From contig NW_008805077.1 of the NCBI RefSeq assembly GCF_000004825.1, positions 487,678 to 551,677 of the forward strand: a stretch of 64,000 nucleotides of DNA. The letters run 5' to 3'. This document shows, one piece after another, positions 22,006 to 32,929 of the stretch. Origin of the DNA: Heterostelium album PN500. Taxonomy: Eukaryota > Evosea > Eumycetozoa > Acytosteliales > Acytosteliaceae. Below the pieces are notes generated by a model that saw only the letters and a list, made by a program, of their open reading frames with translations, was not told the origin of the DNA and made no database searches. The stretch's first letter is position 1. Each line of letters opens with the position of its first letter. The position numbers and the translations under genes are program-made.

Positions 22006-22917
22006 TTATAAAATATCAATCAATTTAAAATTCGTCTTCTTCCTCACCTTCCGACTCTTTATTACTGAACTATCCTCTGTATCCAATATTGACCTAGAAA
22101 TCATCAGATGATTTTTCTTCTCCCACGATATTTTGTCCTGATTGTCCAAACATTTCTCAATATGAAGAACTTTCATTGACGATGGAATCAAGATATGATC
22201 ATATGGTTTTTGATATAATAAATTATAAATATGGTTTGGAAATAATTTGATTGATAATCCAAATTCCTTACTCTTTTTTAATGATAAGAACTCTATCAAA
22301 TTGTTGCGTTTTCTTAGTGGTTGATCCAATATACTCTCCACCAAGAAACTCACAATGAGTTTACTTTTCTCTGGTTTTTATGAAAATCAATTGATATTCA
22401 GAGCTGGTTTCAATATCAACATATTAATTAGAAATGGTAAATTAAAAATATAATGTATTGACACTTACGATTATTATGGTAGTGTTTTCCAGATCTTTTG
22501 GACCAGTCTTAAAGTCTGGATAAAATGCTTTGAATCCAATCACTTTCATTTTAGTATAGAAACTGGCCCATGTTCCTTCCTCTTATGGCTCTTCGATCTT
22601 AAGGTGAGAAATTAATATATTATTACTAATTTTAAAAAGTTTTGTTTCACTAAATAGACATTATCTTCAAGTGGGGCACAATTCTTGAACGCACAAGATA
22701 GAAACTTTTTGTTCTATATACTGATATATAAAAGGTGTAATTTTTCTAAATGTACTATTCGTTCCAAAGAATTTGATGCTGTGTAACACTATTATTGTGT
22801 TGGCGGTGGATCCTTGACTAGATCAATCCTTTTGGATGTTCCAGAGAGTTTGTTTATAGGTCTGTCATTTACTCTCTTGCCTTTATCACTATTATTTTTA
22901 TTTATAGTTTGGATCAT
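22006..22917 (-). pseudogene. Decayed multi-exon gene of unknown family
   Basis: Minus-strand reading from ATG 22917 gives DKGKRVNDRPINKLSG...LVKDPPPTQ, then two stops. It continues in frame with LERIVHLEKLHLLYISI, a further stop and FLSCAFKNCAPLEDNVYLV. A second segment (WASFYTKMKVIGFKAFYPDF..GPKDLENTTIII) has an in-frame TAA just upstream. It ends at a consensus donor (GTAAGTG) near 22470 and continues after an acceptor near 22378 with EKSKLIVSFLVESILDQP to the stop at 22006. The protein-like texture between stops suggests a former gene. A short gene starting at ATG 22549 cannot be excluded. The family is not recognised. Confidence 0.4.
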
Positions 22918-24242
22918 AAAGCAAAGAAAAAAATGGACAGTGTTTGGTTTTGTTGGTTGGTCCCGTCAACCAATTTTTACATAGTGGGGTTAGGGAACTT
23001 TAATATTTTCAGAATTATAAATAAATAATCAAAAACAAAAAAAACAAAAACAAATAAAAAGAAGAATAAAAAAAAAATTGTTTTCAAAATAATTGTAAAG
23101 ATCATACTTCTTTAATATTTATTTATCTAGAATTTTTACTTTTATTATTTAAGAATAATTTATTGTTAGTTTTTTTTATAATCATTAGATACTTTTAATT
23201 TTAATTTACACAGTTTTCTTTATAAATTATTTCGAAGTTGTTTTTTGAAAGTTTCTAAAGTATGTTAGGAAAAAAATAAAACATTTTAAAATTTCAAATT
23301 GTTTATTTAACACCACCCAAATTTAATTTATTAAAGAAACAACCTCGAAGAACCTGTTCTTGCAAGAGAAGAGGTACAACTAAATATAATTTAATAAAAA
23401 GAGACTAAGACAAAGAAACTAATTAAAAAAAATACAAATATTTATTAATGATATTAATTTAAGTAGTAAAATGCAAATTAAGAATTGTGCGTTTGATAAT
23501 CCAAAAAAATTGCAAATTGTTTATGTTTAAACATATGTAACAAAATTTTTTTTGTGTATGAGGTATTGTTTTTTAAAAAGGGGTGATCAAAAATTTGGTT
23601 TGGTTGGTCCTCCATATGAATATATTATATATTTCATTTTTACTTCGAATGCTTGATACTGACTGTAATATACAAAAATATTTTATATCTTATGCTATAT
23701 AAACAAAGAACATTAAATATCCTCTTAGCTTTGATTTGTATTTTCTTCAATTTTGACCACACTTTAATTTTAGGTAGCAACAAGTGAACAGAAAAGTTAA
23801 ATGTTTTTGACAATGCAGATAAATCATAATATGAGCAACGTACTACTTAAGTTTCCGAAAAGACAACCGTTTTTCTTTTAAATCATATGAATTTGTTAAA
23901 TTGTTCTCACAAATATCAATAAAATAAGTTACACACACCACTAACCATCCGAACAACTTAATGTATTTTTATCTTTTAAAGATTTTTAAGATCAGATTAT
24001 TAATAATATTATTATGTTCAATAAACAAAACAACTTAACTTTCACTCATTATGATTGTATTAAATTATTTTAAAGTACATTATATCCTTTAAAAAATTAT
24101 GTAAATTTTTACATATTCTATTTCATTTTATAACATTTAAGTGCTACACAATAAAATAAAAATAACTCTTTACTCGAAAGTAACTTTTAAATAAATTAGA
24201 TTAAATAATAATAATAATAATAACAAATAAAAGAAATAAATA
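22918..24242. other. Intergenic, no feature seen
   Basis: About 1.3 kb of very AT-rich DNA with A/T runs. No ORF with coding texture and no RNA gene are visible. The last 100 bases before 24243 are the likely promoter/leader, with a (AAT)n run at about 24207-24222. Confidence 0.5.
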
Positions 24243-24647
24243 ATGAATTATAAGTTAATCATAATTGTTGTTGGTTTAGTAGTTTGTTCTTCGATGAGTG
24301 CACGTGCAAATCTTGATTGTAGAGCTGCTCTCTGTGTTGATGCCGACAGAAGCAAGTGTTTGGCACAAGGAAGCAAGTTCCATCCAAAGGATATAAAGAA
24401 TGGTGTATGTTGTGACTATTGTGAACCAAATTGTGCAGCTGTTACTTGTCTTCGTATTACTGAAGCAGAATGCATGAAAGAAAACGGAAAATACCTCGTT
24501 GCCAATCCCAAGGCTGGACAGTGTTGCAATACCTGTATTCTCCCGTGTGATTCCGTGAGATGTAATCAAAACATAAAGTGTCCCAGAGGACAAACCTTAA
24601 TGCCAGCAAATCCCTCTGCAAAAAAATGTTGTCCATATTGCAAATAA
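24243..24647 (+). CDS. Small secreted protein with three Cys repeats
   Basis: 134 residues in one exon. A signal peptide is clear (MNYKLIIIVVGLVVCSS...). The mature part has three tandem repeats of about 37-42 residues with the pattern C-x4-C-x6/8-C-...-CC-x2-C: CRAALC...CC.YC, CAAVTC...CC.TC, CDSVRC...CC.YC. The spacing resembles short VWC-like modules of extracellular proteins. All Cys pair numbers are intact, so a disulfide-rich secreted or matrix protein is inferred. The specific role is unknown. Confidence 0.85.
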   Translation: MNYKLIIIVVGLVVCSSMSARANLDCRAALCVDADRSKCLAQGSKFHPKDIKNGVCCDYCEPNCAAVTCLRITEAECMKENGKYLVANPKAGQCCNTCILPCDSVRCNQNIKCPRGQTLMPANPSAKKCCPYCK

Positions 24648-24792
24648 TCTATCTTTTATAATTTACAAAATCAATCAATCAAATAAATAAATATATACAA
24701 CATCCAAGTGTTTATGATATGTTCATATAGCAAACACTTCCTTTGATTTATCGAAATAGTAATCGTCATTCTTTAATTTATATATATATATA

Positions 24793-25487
24793 TTACAGTG
24801 CTAGTGGATTCGCATGTATCGTTACACTTTTCAAAATAATATCGATAAGAGGTGTATCGTTTCCATCTACCGGTACTTTTTCCATTAAATCTAAAACATC
24901 GAATCCATCGATCACTCTATCATTGTTAAGAATAAACAAATATAATTAGTATTGTCATCGTTATGATAGGTTTAGGTAATACGTTATGTTACATACTTTC
25001 CGAAAACAGTATAAACTTTGTTTAGATGTCTTTGTTTTTCATAGGTGAAAAAGAATTGTGATTGATTTGTGTCGGGACCACTGTTTGCCATTGATAGGAT
25101 TCCTCTGGTATTGTGTTTCAAGTGAGAAACAAATTCATCTTTAAACGGTCGTTTCCATATACTCTGACCACCTCTGCCAGTGTTGGTTGGATCACCACCT
25201 TGAACCATGAAACCCTTTATATTTCTATGAAAATTGGTGTTATCATAATAACCAGATGCACATAACGCTAAGAAATTCTATTAAATCATTGATTGGTATT
25301 AAAATATAATAAAGTAATAACAAATACACATACCTCTGATGCCAATGGTACGGAATCACAGAATATCTCTACTTTAAGATCACCTAATGTTGTATGTAAA
25401 GTTACAGACTATAAAAATGAAATAATAATTAGTTTATATATGTTGAATGTATCTATATAAAACATATAAATCGAAAATATTTACCAT
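24793..25487 (-). CDS. ppil3: Peptidyl-prolyl isomerase, cyclophilin PPIL3 type
   Basis: Four exons (25487-25485, 25408-25334, 25277-24997, 24916-24793) give 160 residues; human PPIL3 has 161. The sequence runs [67 protein letters not shown] and [15 protein letters not shown]. The catalytic FHRxIxGFMVQ (Arg) and the QFFFT block are present. The family is associated with spliceosomes. The first exon holds only the ATG codon: GTAAAT follows immediately. The C-terminus HANPLAL matches the family end. It converges on the Cys-rich gene to the left. Confidence 0.95.
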
Positions 25488-25708
25488 TTTAAATATGTAT
25501 ATTTTTGTTTGGGAACTTCTGCAATCAATGATTTTGAAAAAAATTTAAAAAAAATCAGAGTGATCAAAAAAAAAAAAAAAAAAAAAAATAATAATCAATC
25601 ATATTGTTGAATTGTTTATAATTAAACAAAGATAATAAAGGATATTAAATTAGAATTTAAAGTTTGTTTTTGTATAATTAGATCGAATCGATATAGAAGT
25701 AGCTAAAG

Positions 25709-26260
25709 ATGACCTGGGTTGAAGTTTTACCAGTCGGTGCAATTATGTCACTCGGTGTTTTGCTCATGGCATACGGTCTTGACAAAGGTCACAGAGCATT
25801 CCACAATGGAAAGGTTGGTTATCATTTATTTTATTATCTCTATTTGTTATTATTATTATTATTATTGTTATCGTAAATCTTAAGATATCAACAAACATTT
25901 AGCATCAAAAACAGCAATCGTCGATTTAATTTTATTGAAAGACAAAAGAACATAAAAAGAAGAAGAAGGAGAAGAAAAGAGAATGGATTCAATAAAAAGA
26001 TAAAATAATAAAAGAAACTACTATACTTTGAAGATTCGATCATATGAATATTCTGCACAATATTTTAATATTATATTCAAAATATGATTTACTAATAATA
26101 GTTTGTTGTATAATTTATTATTTAATAGCCACATAGACACTCAAAAGAAAGAGTAGACTATCATCTGGATACACGTGATGAACAGATTTTAGATTTTAGA
26201 GTTATAAAGAACAATCCTAGAAAGTTAGATAGACTATTGCAGAGTGTTCAACATAATTAA
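25709..26260 (+). CDS. ndufa1: Mitochondrial complex I subunit NDUFA1 (MWFE)
   Basis: Two exons (25709-25813 and 26129-26260, intron 315 nt) give 78 residues; the human protein has 70. The N-terminus MTWVEVLPVGAIMSLGVLLMAYGLDKGHRAFHNGK matches the MWFE pattern: an uncleaved membrane helix followed by H-R. The C-terminal part has Y-H-x7-R, D-x-R and a basic stretch. The subunit is a small accessory protein of the inner membrane, needed for assembly of the membrane arm. The upstream region is shared with ppil3, which is transcribed divergently from 25487. Confidence 0.85.
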
Positions 26261-26681
26261 TAATCATAGTATTTTTTTTTTGTCAATACATCTCAACAAG
26301 CAATAATAATAAATAACAGTAACAACAATAACTTCAACACACTACACTATATAAATAAATTATAATCATTATAATTAACAATGTTAACAAATATAACAGC
26401 TAAAAAAAAAGATTTTAAATATATTATTATTTTAAATGAATGTTTGGTAAACTTTGAAGAATACTGTTCATGTTTCTATTTCAAAATGTACTAATGATAA
26501 TATAGGTAAATATTGTTTATAAATATCAGTAATTTTATAAATCTTTGTGGTTACAGATGACATTCTTAAAATAATCGCAAAAATAATAATAGTAAAGTAA
26601 AGTATGATAAGTTAGTTTATAAATCATACTTTGGTATTGACATTGTAGTAGTATAAAATATAGTTATTTATTATTATAAAA
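26261..26681. other. Intergenic, nothing seen
   Basis: About 420 bases of AT-rich spacer between two plus-strand genes, holding the 3' end of one and the presumed promoter of the next. Confidence 0.6.
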
Positions 26682-27257
26682 ATGTATAAAATACAAACAT
26701 TAAATAGAGAGCAAGTGGTAGAGTTGTGGGAGGTTGATAGGTCTGAAATCATTCGTTCAATGTATAGAATGAGTGTTGATGATGACAGCGGTAAGGAGAA
26801 GTCATTGCTCGAATATCCAGAGTATCACGACGTCAAAGGATTCTCAGAGGAAGACATACAGCTATACACACCAATACTGATAGAGTGTTTCGATCGAGAT
26901 GGTTATTTCTATGTGATCAGAGAAGATGACAAATCCAATACCGATCGTCTTGGTAAAATCATTGGTTGTGCTGTGCTTGATTCAAAGAGGATCGGTGTCA
27001 ACGGTGATCTCTTGCAGTTGCTATTCTTTTATGTAGGTGCTGACCAGCGTGGCAAAGGTCTTGGTAAACTACTCTTCAAACGATGCATTGAGCAGCTAAA
27101 GAATCTGGATGACGTCAACGGTATCTATATCTCTTCGATTCCTGCCAAGAACACCGTAGATTTCTATTTATCACAGGGTTGTCAGTTAATCGACACACCA
27201 GATCCTGAATTATATAAGAGGGAACCAGAGGATATTCATTTAATATTCAAAAAATAG
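26682..27257 (+). CDS. GNAT-family N-acetyltransferase
   Basis: 191 residues in one exon. The central part reads GKIIGCAVLDSKRIG, then LLQLLFFYVGADQRGKGLGKLLFKRCIEQLK, in which the Q/R-x-x-G-x-G/A motif A (QRGKGLG) binds acetyl-CoA. It continues with IYISSIPAKNTVDFYLSQGCQLI, the usual motif B with N-x-x-x-x-FY-x-x-x-G. The acceptor substrate cannot be predicted. The N-terminal ~75 residues are acidic. Codon use and the A-rich start are normal for the window. Confidence 0.85.
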   Translation: MYKIQTLNREQVVELWEVDRSEIIRSMYRMSVDDDSGKEKSLLEYPEYHDVKGFSEEDIQLYTPILIECFDRDGYFYVIREDDKSNTDRLGKIIGCAVLDSKRIGVNGDLLQLLFFYVGADQRGKGLGKLLFKRCIEQLKNLDDVNGIYISSIPAKNTVDFYLSQGCQLIDTPDPELYKREPEDIHLIFKK

Positions 27258-27577
27258 CTAATAAAGTATTTGTTGTTGTATTACTTTCATCAGATGCGAC
27301 TAAATTTGTTTGAAATGAATGTTAATGAAACTCATAAATACAACCAAGCTATTAGAGTACTTTGTTTTGTAATTCAGATTAACAACATATAACTAGAATT
27401 ATAGGGTTAACATTACAATTATTATGTATATATCTAGTATGGTGAGAAAAGAAATGATGCATTACCATCTGACATTTAAATCTGATAACAAAACAAGTAT
27501 GATTATAACTAGATTATAAGATAAGTAACAATGATTCTATTTATTATTTAAAAGTTCCAAGATCTTTACGACAAAGT

Positions 27578-27629
27578 TTCACCAATCATTTTTACTTTGT
27601 TCGTGTGAGATCTAAAAATGATTGGTGAA
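27578..27629. repeat. 17-bp perfect inverted repeat at pseudogene end
   Basis: TTCACCAATCATTTTTA at 27578-27594 and its reverse complement at 27613-27629 are separated by 18 nt; two further G-U pairs could extend the stem. The right arm encodes the end of the FNIP pseudogene, so the left arm is probably a local inverted copy. Confidence 0.8.
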
Positions 27630-28985
27630 GTAATGCAAAGGTAAATCCATGTTTATCACGATGACCATTATATATATATAATAATAATAATGATCGTCAA
27701 TCTTTCTAATGGTGTATTGTATTTTATTGGATCCTAAATGTGTGGTTTTAAACATTGTTTCTGGTAGTTGGAGTATGGGTGTGAAATTTAGTAGTGTTAT
27801 GCCTTGATGTGCTGACGATGGACTAATACTAAAGTTATCAAATGCAAAGGAAATACCAATTATAAAGTGTTCAATTGTTTGTGGAACGATCCAAAGTAAA
27901 AATAATTGTTGATCTCCAAAACCTTGACTGATGGTGGTATAGAATGGTCATTGAAAATCTGATTCGCTGAATTGCCAACTTCCAAGATTTCAACACCATT
28001 CGGAACAAACAAGCATTTCTTTGAATATTCATGCTCATTATATTGAATGAAACAATCAACTTCTTGATGGCAAAACCGTTAAGTGTTTCGTTACGGTCTG
28101 CAACATGATAGGGTTTCAAATCGATAGTTCGAACGATCTGGGAATAACATTTACTTTTAAAGATCATCGAATCTATTAAATAATAGATAGTATCCATGAT
28201 TTTGTTGAACAGTCAGATTTCAATCAACCAATCGAAGCAGGAGTTCTCCCAGAAGGCTTGGAGAAACTGATACTTGGCAATCACTTTGATCAGCCTTTAC
28301 TAGCAGGAGTGTTACCGTCGTCACTCAAGCACTCATGCGCCAAAAACAATCCGAGACTATGTCAATTACCACCGAACCTTGAGGTATTGAAACTATCGAT
28401 CAACCAACCAAGTCGCATCGAATGTTCGTTGCCACTGACTCTACATACATTAGCGTATGCACCAGGCACAGCCGTACCAACATCAATCTGAAATCATTGA
28501 TGTTCACCGATAAGAATTTACCAAACATAATACAGTGATAGATCTCAATGAATCTCGATTGATTGATACTCAAAAGTAGTTCTCGATTGAAATCAGCAAT
28601 CCCAACATCATTCAAACATTTAGATCTTGGCTATACTGAGTATGATATCGATAAGATATTGATTTTAGATATATTTACCTATATAATAGTCATAAGGATT
28701 ACAATATTGAACTTCATAATCTTGATTAAAGTTAAATTCTTCTTTTGCTGAATTGAATCTACTATCAAAGATAGATATGAATTCAAAAAAGATACGAGAA
28801 TCATCATAACCATAGATATTATCACTATTAAACATCAAATATTTATGTCTTTCTTTGAACATCTTTAACAAACTAAACTAAAGAATATCTTGTCAATGTT
28901 ATCTGTTAAATAAATAACTATCTTTGAAAATAATAGATGTGATAGATTTACAATTATAGTAAAAAAATTGTTTTGGATATCCAAG
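27592..28985 (-). pseudogene. F-box/FNIP pseudogene with internal inversion
   Basis: Minus strand 28985-28665 reads like the family N-terminus (TDNIDKIFFSLVC, frame change, KERHKYLMFNSDNI), matching FSLVCKRWYNDRDKYLIFNTD of the gene at 3748. Minus strand 28170-27592 reads like the C-terminal half: LFPDRSNYRFET, then VPNGVEILEVG, IPPSVKVLEINN, YTIRKIDDHYYYYI and LLHQSF with a stop. Several frame changes are needed. The part between, 28197-28664, carries the FNIP repeats on the plus strand (EAGVLPEGLEKL, LLAGVLPSSL, AIPTSFKHLDLGYTEYDIDKI). Turning that block round would give the normal family order, so an internal inversion of about 470 bp is inferred. Confidence 0.7.
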
Positions 28986-29180
28986 TGATTAATTTAGATA
29001 TTATTCATTTTCCAGTAAAACAAATGAGAAATTAACTATTTATTTTTCTAACAAATCAAATTATATTAGAAAAATTATAAGATTAAATTATTAATTATTA
29101 CAAGACAGGGAATCAAAGAAGTTATAATTTTTATAATGTTATGAAAATAGCGGTAAATATAATATTATTTTAATAATGAA

Positions 29181-30922
29181 TCAATTTAAAGAAACATCAT
29201 CCAATAATGATTTTTTTAAAGTTGGTGGTAATTGTTGAGTTTCTTCTGGATTTTGAATACGGGATGCATAGACGCTTACTAGCGAAGTAATAAATATGAT
29301 ACCACTATTAATCAAAAAGTGCATTCCTGGAAAGTAGATCGGTGCATTTGCACTGATAAAGTATGCAAAAATATTTTGGGAGGCATAGGCACCGGCGGCC
29401 GAAGACAATGAAGATAGAGCAGATACACCAGTGAGCATTGCACCTTGGATATGGGATGGAGTTGCTTTTGAAATAATCGATTGAATCAGATTTAAAAGTA
29501 CCATACTGAATGATCCAAGTGACATTGAAACTGCCCACATCCATTGATTCACTGCGAATGCAAATAATACATGGAAAATTGCACTCAATAAGAATGCTCC
29601 AATAACAATTTTTCTTTCAGCTAAAAAAATAAAAGAATGTTAATACATTTGATTATGTTTATAGTTGTTAATTTAAACTTACAAATGAATTTAAGTAAAA
29701 TAGGTAATATAAAAGAACTCCAAATGAATACAGATGCACCGACTGCACTTGTATTTATAGAATTTTGAAGAGCTCCCCAACCATATCTAATATTTGTATA
29801 ATAGTAGGCTGTGTTGATTGTATCTTGGCTTGTGTAGGTAAAAGAGAAGTAAAGAAGTGCATAAACTCCAATGAATTTTGAAGTTGTGAATAATCTGATG
29901 ATTGATTTAAATGGATTCAAACTTCCAAGTTTTTCTTTTGGTATCTGTCCAAATTGATCGAGAATTGGATCTTTTGGTTTACCTTCGATGTACTTTATTG
30001 AATCTACTATCGGTAGTAAGAATAGATACGAAATGAGAAGTACTGAAACATTTCCAATGACCGCGGCTTTGTAAGAGTAAAGTTGAATTAAAAACATCTC
30101 CAAGAGAGGGCCGCATGCCACTGAAATTCCGACCGAAGCGCCTACAATCATAAACCAAACGGATCGTTCGCTCTTAGTGGTTAGATCGGCAAGGTACGAC
30201 AGTGTAATTGGAAGGGCACCATTGGTTACTCCTGCAATGGTGTGACTTATATAGAATGGCCAAATCAAATCGAACCAGAAAGTGATTCCAACCACCACCA
30301 TATCAATGATTTGGGTGAGTGTAATGAATGCCAGAATCCATTTCCTTCCAAACTTGTCAGATAGAGCACCGAGCAATGGAGAGAATAGGAAATTGGTAAT
30401 ATACGGTAGAGAATCTGAAACTGACTTGTATTTCGATGCCATCGAGGTGACCTCGTCGTTGGTGAAATTGGGGTGTTCGTTTCTAACATAGTTTGTAAAG
30501 ATGTTGGGGATTAATAGTTTTGCACTAGCAACTCTAATGACCAAAGCCAGTGAAAGGAAGATAATAATACAAAGTTTATCTTTTAGAAATGGTTTGTTCC
30601 AAATTCTACTTTTTTTTTTATTTATTTCAATATCTTCTTTTTTTTCCAAATCACTTTGATCCACGATTATTGGTGGACTTAAAATACCAGAAGTATCGGA
30701 ATCTGAATCACAGTCTTCAAATTCTTCTGAAAAACGAAGAGAAGAAGGAATTCTCGAATCTTCCTTTCCAATCAATTTATTTATAAAATTATCATCGTTA
30801 TACGATGAAAGTGGACTCTCTATACTACTTGTAGAGTCATCCATAACATGTCTAATTTCGATGCCATTATAATTATTTAAACTATTATCATAGCTATTAT
30901 TAATATTTATATTATTATACAT
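29181..30922 (-). CDS. Major facilitator superfamily transporter (DHA1/TetA-like)
   Basis: Two exons (30922-29683 and 29620-29181) give 559 residues. A long acidic Ser-rich cytosolic N-terminus (about 105 residues) precedes twelve predicted membrane segments. The MFS signature after TM2 is clear: LLGALSDKFGRKWIL (G-x-x-S-D-x-x-G-R-R/K). TM4-5 has GVTNGALPITLSYLADLT, and the second half includes IQGAMLTGVSALSSLSSAAGAYAS. The pattern resembles tetracycline-antiporter-like proteins and the HIAT1/MFSD14 group. The substrate is unknown. The membrane location is not defined by sequence. Confidence 0.88.
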
Positions 30923-31411
30923 TTATAAACATGAAAAAAAAAATTAATTATAATAAAAAAAAAGTAAAATGTTAAAGATTGTAAAAAATGATTGTAATAT
31001 TGTTGTTCGAATAGATAAAAACTAATTATGTATAGATTAAAAGTTGATGTAAACAAATTAAATATTTTTAAAATGATCATCCAATTACACACAGTGATTT
31101 TGTGTTTGTTTAATTATTTATTAAAATGAAACATAACCCCTATTCAGAAATTAACTTTTTCTGTTTTTTTTTAGTGTACACACAAAATATGGTTCCAGGG
31201 AATTCAATGTCTTATTGGTTACCAGTGTTTGCAAAGAAGATTTTAAATTTCCAAACACAAAATTAGATTCTTTTTTGTTTTTTTTGTAAAAACAAATATT
31301 TGCAAAATTAAAAAAACAATATCTTTTTTTTTTGAATTGTTTTTTTTTTTTTTTTTGAAAGATTTGTTTGAACCAGAGTTTTTTTGAATTTGGAAATCAT
31401 TTATTAAAATT
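30923..31411. other. Intergenic, AT-rich
   Basis: Spacer between the MFS start and the end of the metallophosphatase gene, with T runs at about 31325-31355. A scrap at 31170-31265 has more complex sequence but no usable frame. Confidence 0.5.
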
Positions 31412-32929
31412 CTACAAGTTTATAATTGCAGAGGAAATGTTGTTACTTTGATTTTGACGGTTAATCTCTTCATGTGACATCATTTGAATGGTGTTGTCAG
31501 CACCTACTAGCAAGAGTTGTTGCTTGTGGTGACTCACACCACTGCTGATCTTCCACTGAATGAAAAACAGAATGATCATCACACAGGTGAAGAGCGCGAA
31601 ATAGAGTGACCAGCTAGGATTGTCTTTGGAATCGAGACCTACACAGCAATATCTTGGCTGTTCGTCGAGTGGTGTATGTGAAATCTGGTCATCACGCTCC
31701 CCTTTGACATTTCTGATCCATGTCTCGTGAGTCAGTGTCTTTTCGTAGATCTTCAGCACTCTGGCGCCTTGAGTGTACTTTGGATCGTAGGAACCGTAAC
31801 CTGATTTTCTACCGTATCCCAAATTGAGCCCAAAGAAATCACCTTGAAAGTCGTTCCTGTGGTCGTGACCAAAGTACAGTGTTCTAATATCACCGCGTTC
31901 AATCATTGACTCAACCAAGTGCGATCCATCACCAAAACAACACGACAATCTCTCACCGAAATCTCCACGCACAGTCCTAGTATTCCAAAGATCAACCACT
32001 TCAATAGGTGGAACATGAACAAAAGCGAACCCAGTATGCTATTTTTAAAAAAAAATTATTATATTAGTTAGTTTTATATTATGATAGGTATTGATTGTTA
32101 AATGTTTGTTTTTGCATTAAACTTACTCTATTATATTTCTTTGATGTTTGTTCATACCACTCAACTTGGGAGTGATCAACACAACCCCAATCACCATTCA
32201 TACTTTCACACTGACTACTCTTCATACTGTCGAATATATAAATGAGAGTTGCCATATCTGTGGAATCTGATGATTGTACTTCTAAAACATAATTTGCTAC
32301 ACCAGATACATTGGACGGTCCAATCTGAGTCAAACTTAAATCATAAGACATATCTAACATTGTCAAATTCAATCTGTTGTAAGCTCCTTCATCATCATGA
32401 TTACCAAAAGTAATTGACCATCTATAATTATATGAATAATAATAATAATAAAAAAATATAATCCAATTATTAATAAGAGAGTTAATTTGATAAAAAATTA
32501 TTATAAATTTAAGTTTACTTACGGTATATTTCTTTTTCTCATTGGTAAAGTTAAGGTATCCCAAATCGTATTATAATTTGTTATATTTGTAAAGAAATCA
32601 GTGTATCCTGATATCATATCGCCTGATAACATAACAAAATCAGGTTGTTCAGATTCAATGAGAATCTCTTGTGATTCAATATTTAATTTATCCCAATCTC
32701 CATCTTCTCCATAGTGAAGATCAGTGATTTGTAATATTTTAAAAGTATTATCGGTATTAAATTTTAAAATAGGTTTATTATTATTTTTATTTTTAACTTT
32801 ATCTTCTTTCTGATTATTAATATTATTATTATTCTCTATGCTATTACTATAGCTATAATCTATACAATTTAAAAATAATAAAATAAACAGTGAACAACTA
32901 AAAATAAAATGGTTTTTAAAAATTTCCAT
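31412..32929 (-). CDS. Membrane-anchored calcineurin-like metallophosphatase
   Basis: Three exons (32929-32523, 32421-32127, 32038-31412) give 442 residues. There is an N-terminal signal peptide (MEIFKNHFIFSCSLFILLFL). The metallophosphoesterase motifs come in order: ITDLHYG (D-x-H), LSGDMI (G-D), TFGNHDDEG (G-N-H-D), AFVHVPP (H), and YFGHDHRND (G-H-x-H). The arrangement matches the fungal/plant Dcr2-like or purple-acid-phosphatase-28/29-like group. A C-terminal hydrophobic segment (SLYFALFTCVMIILFFIQW) and a short tail indicate a type I membrane protein with a lumenal or extracellular catalytic domain. The substrate is unknown. An in-frame ATG at 32974 would add 15 residues; 32929 has the better context. 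Confidence 0.88.
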
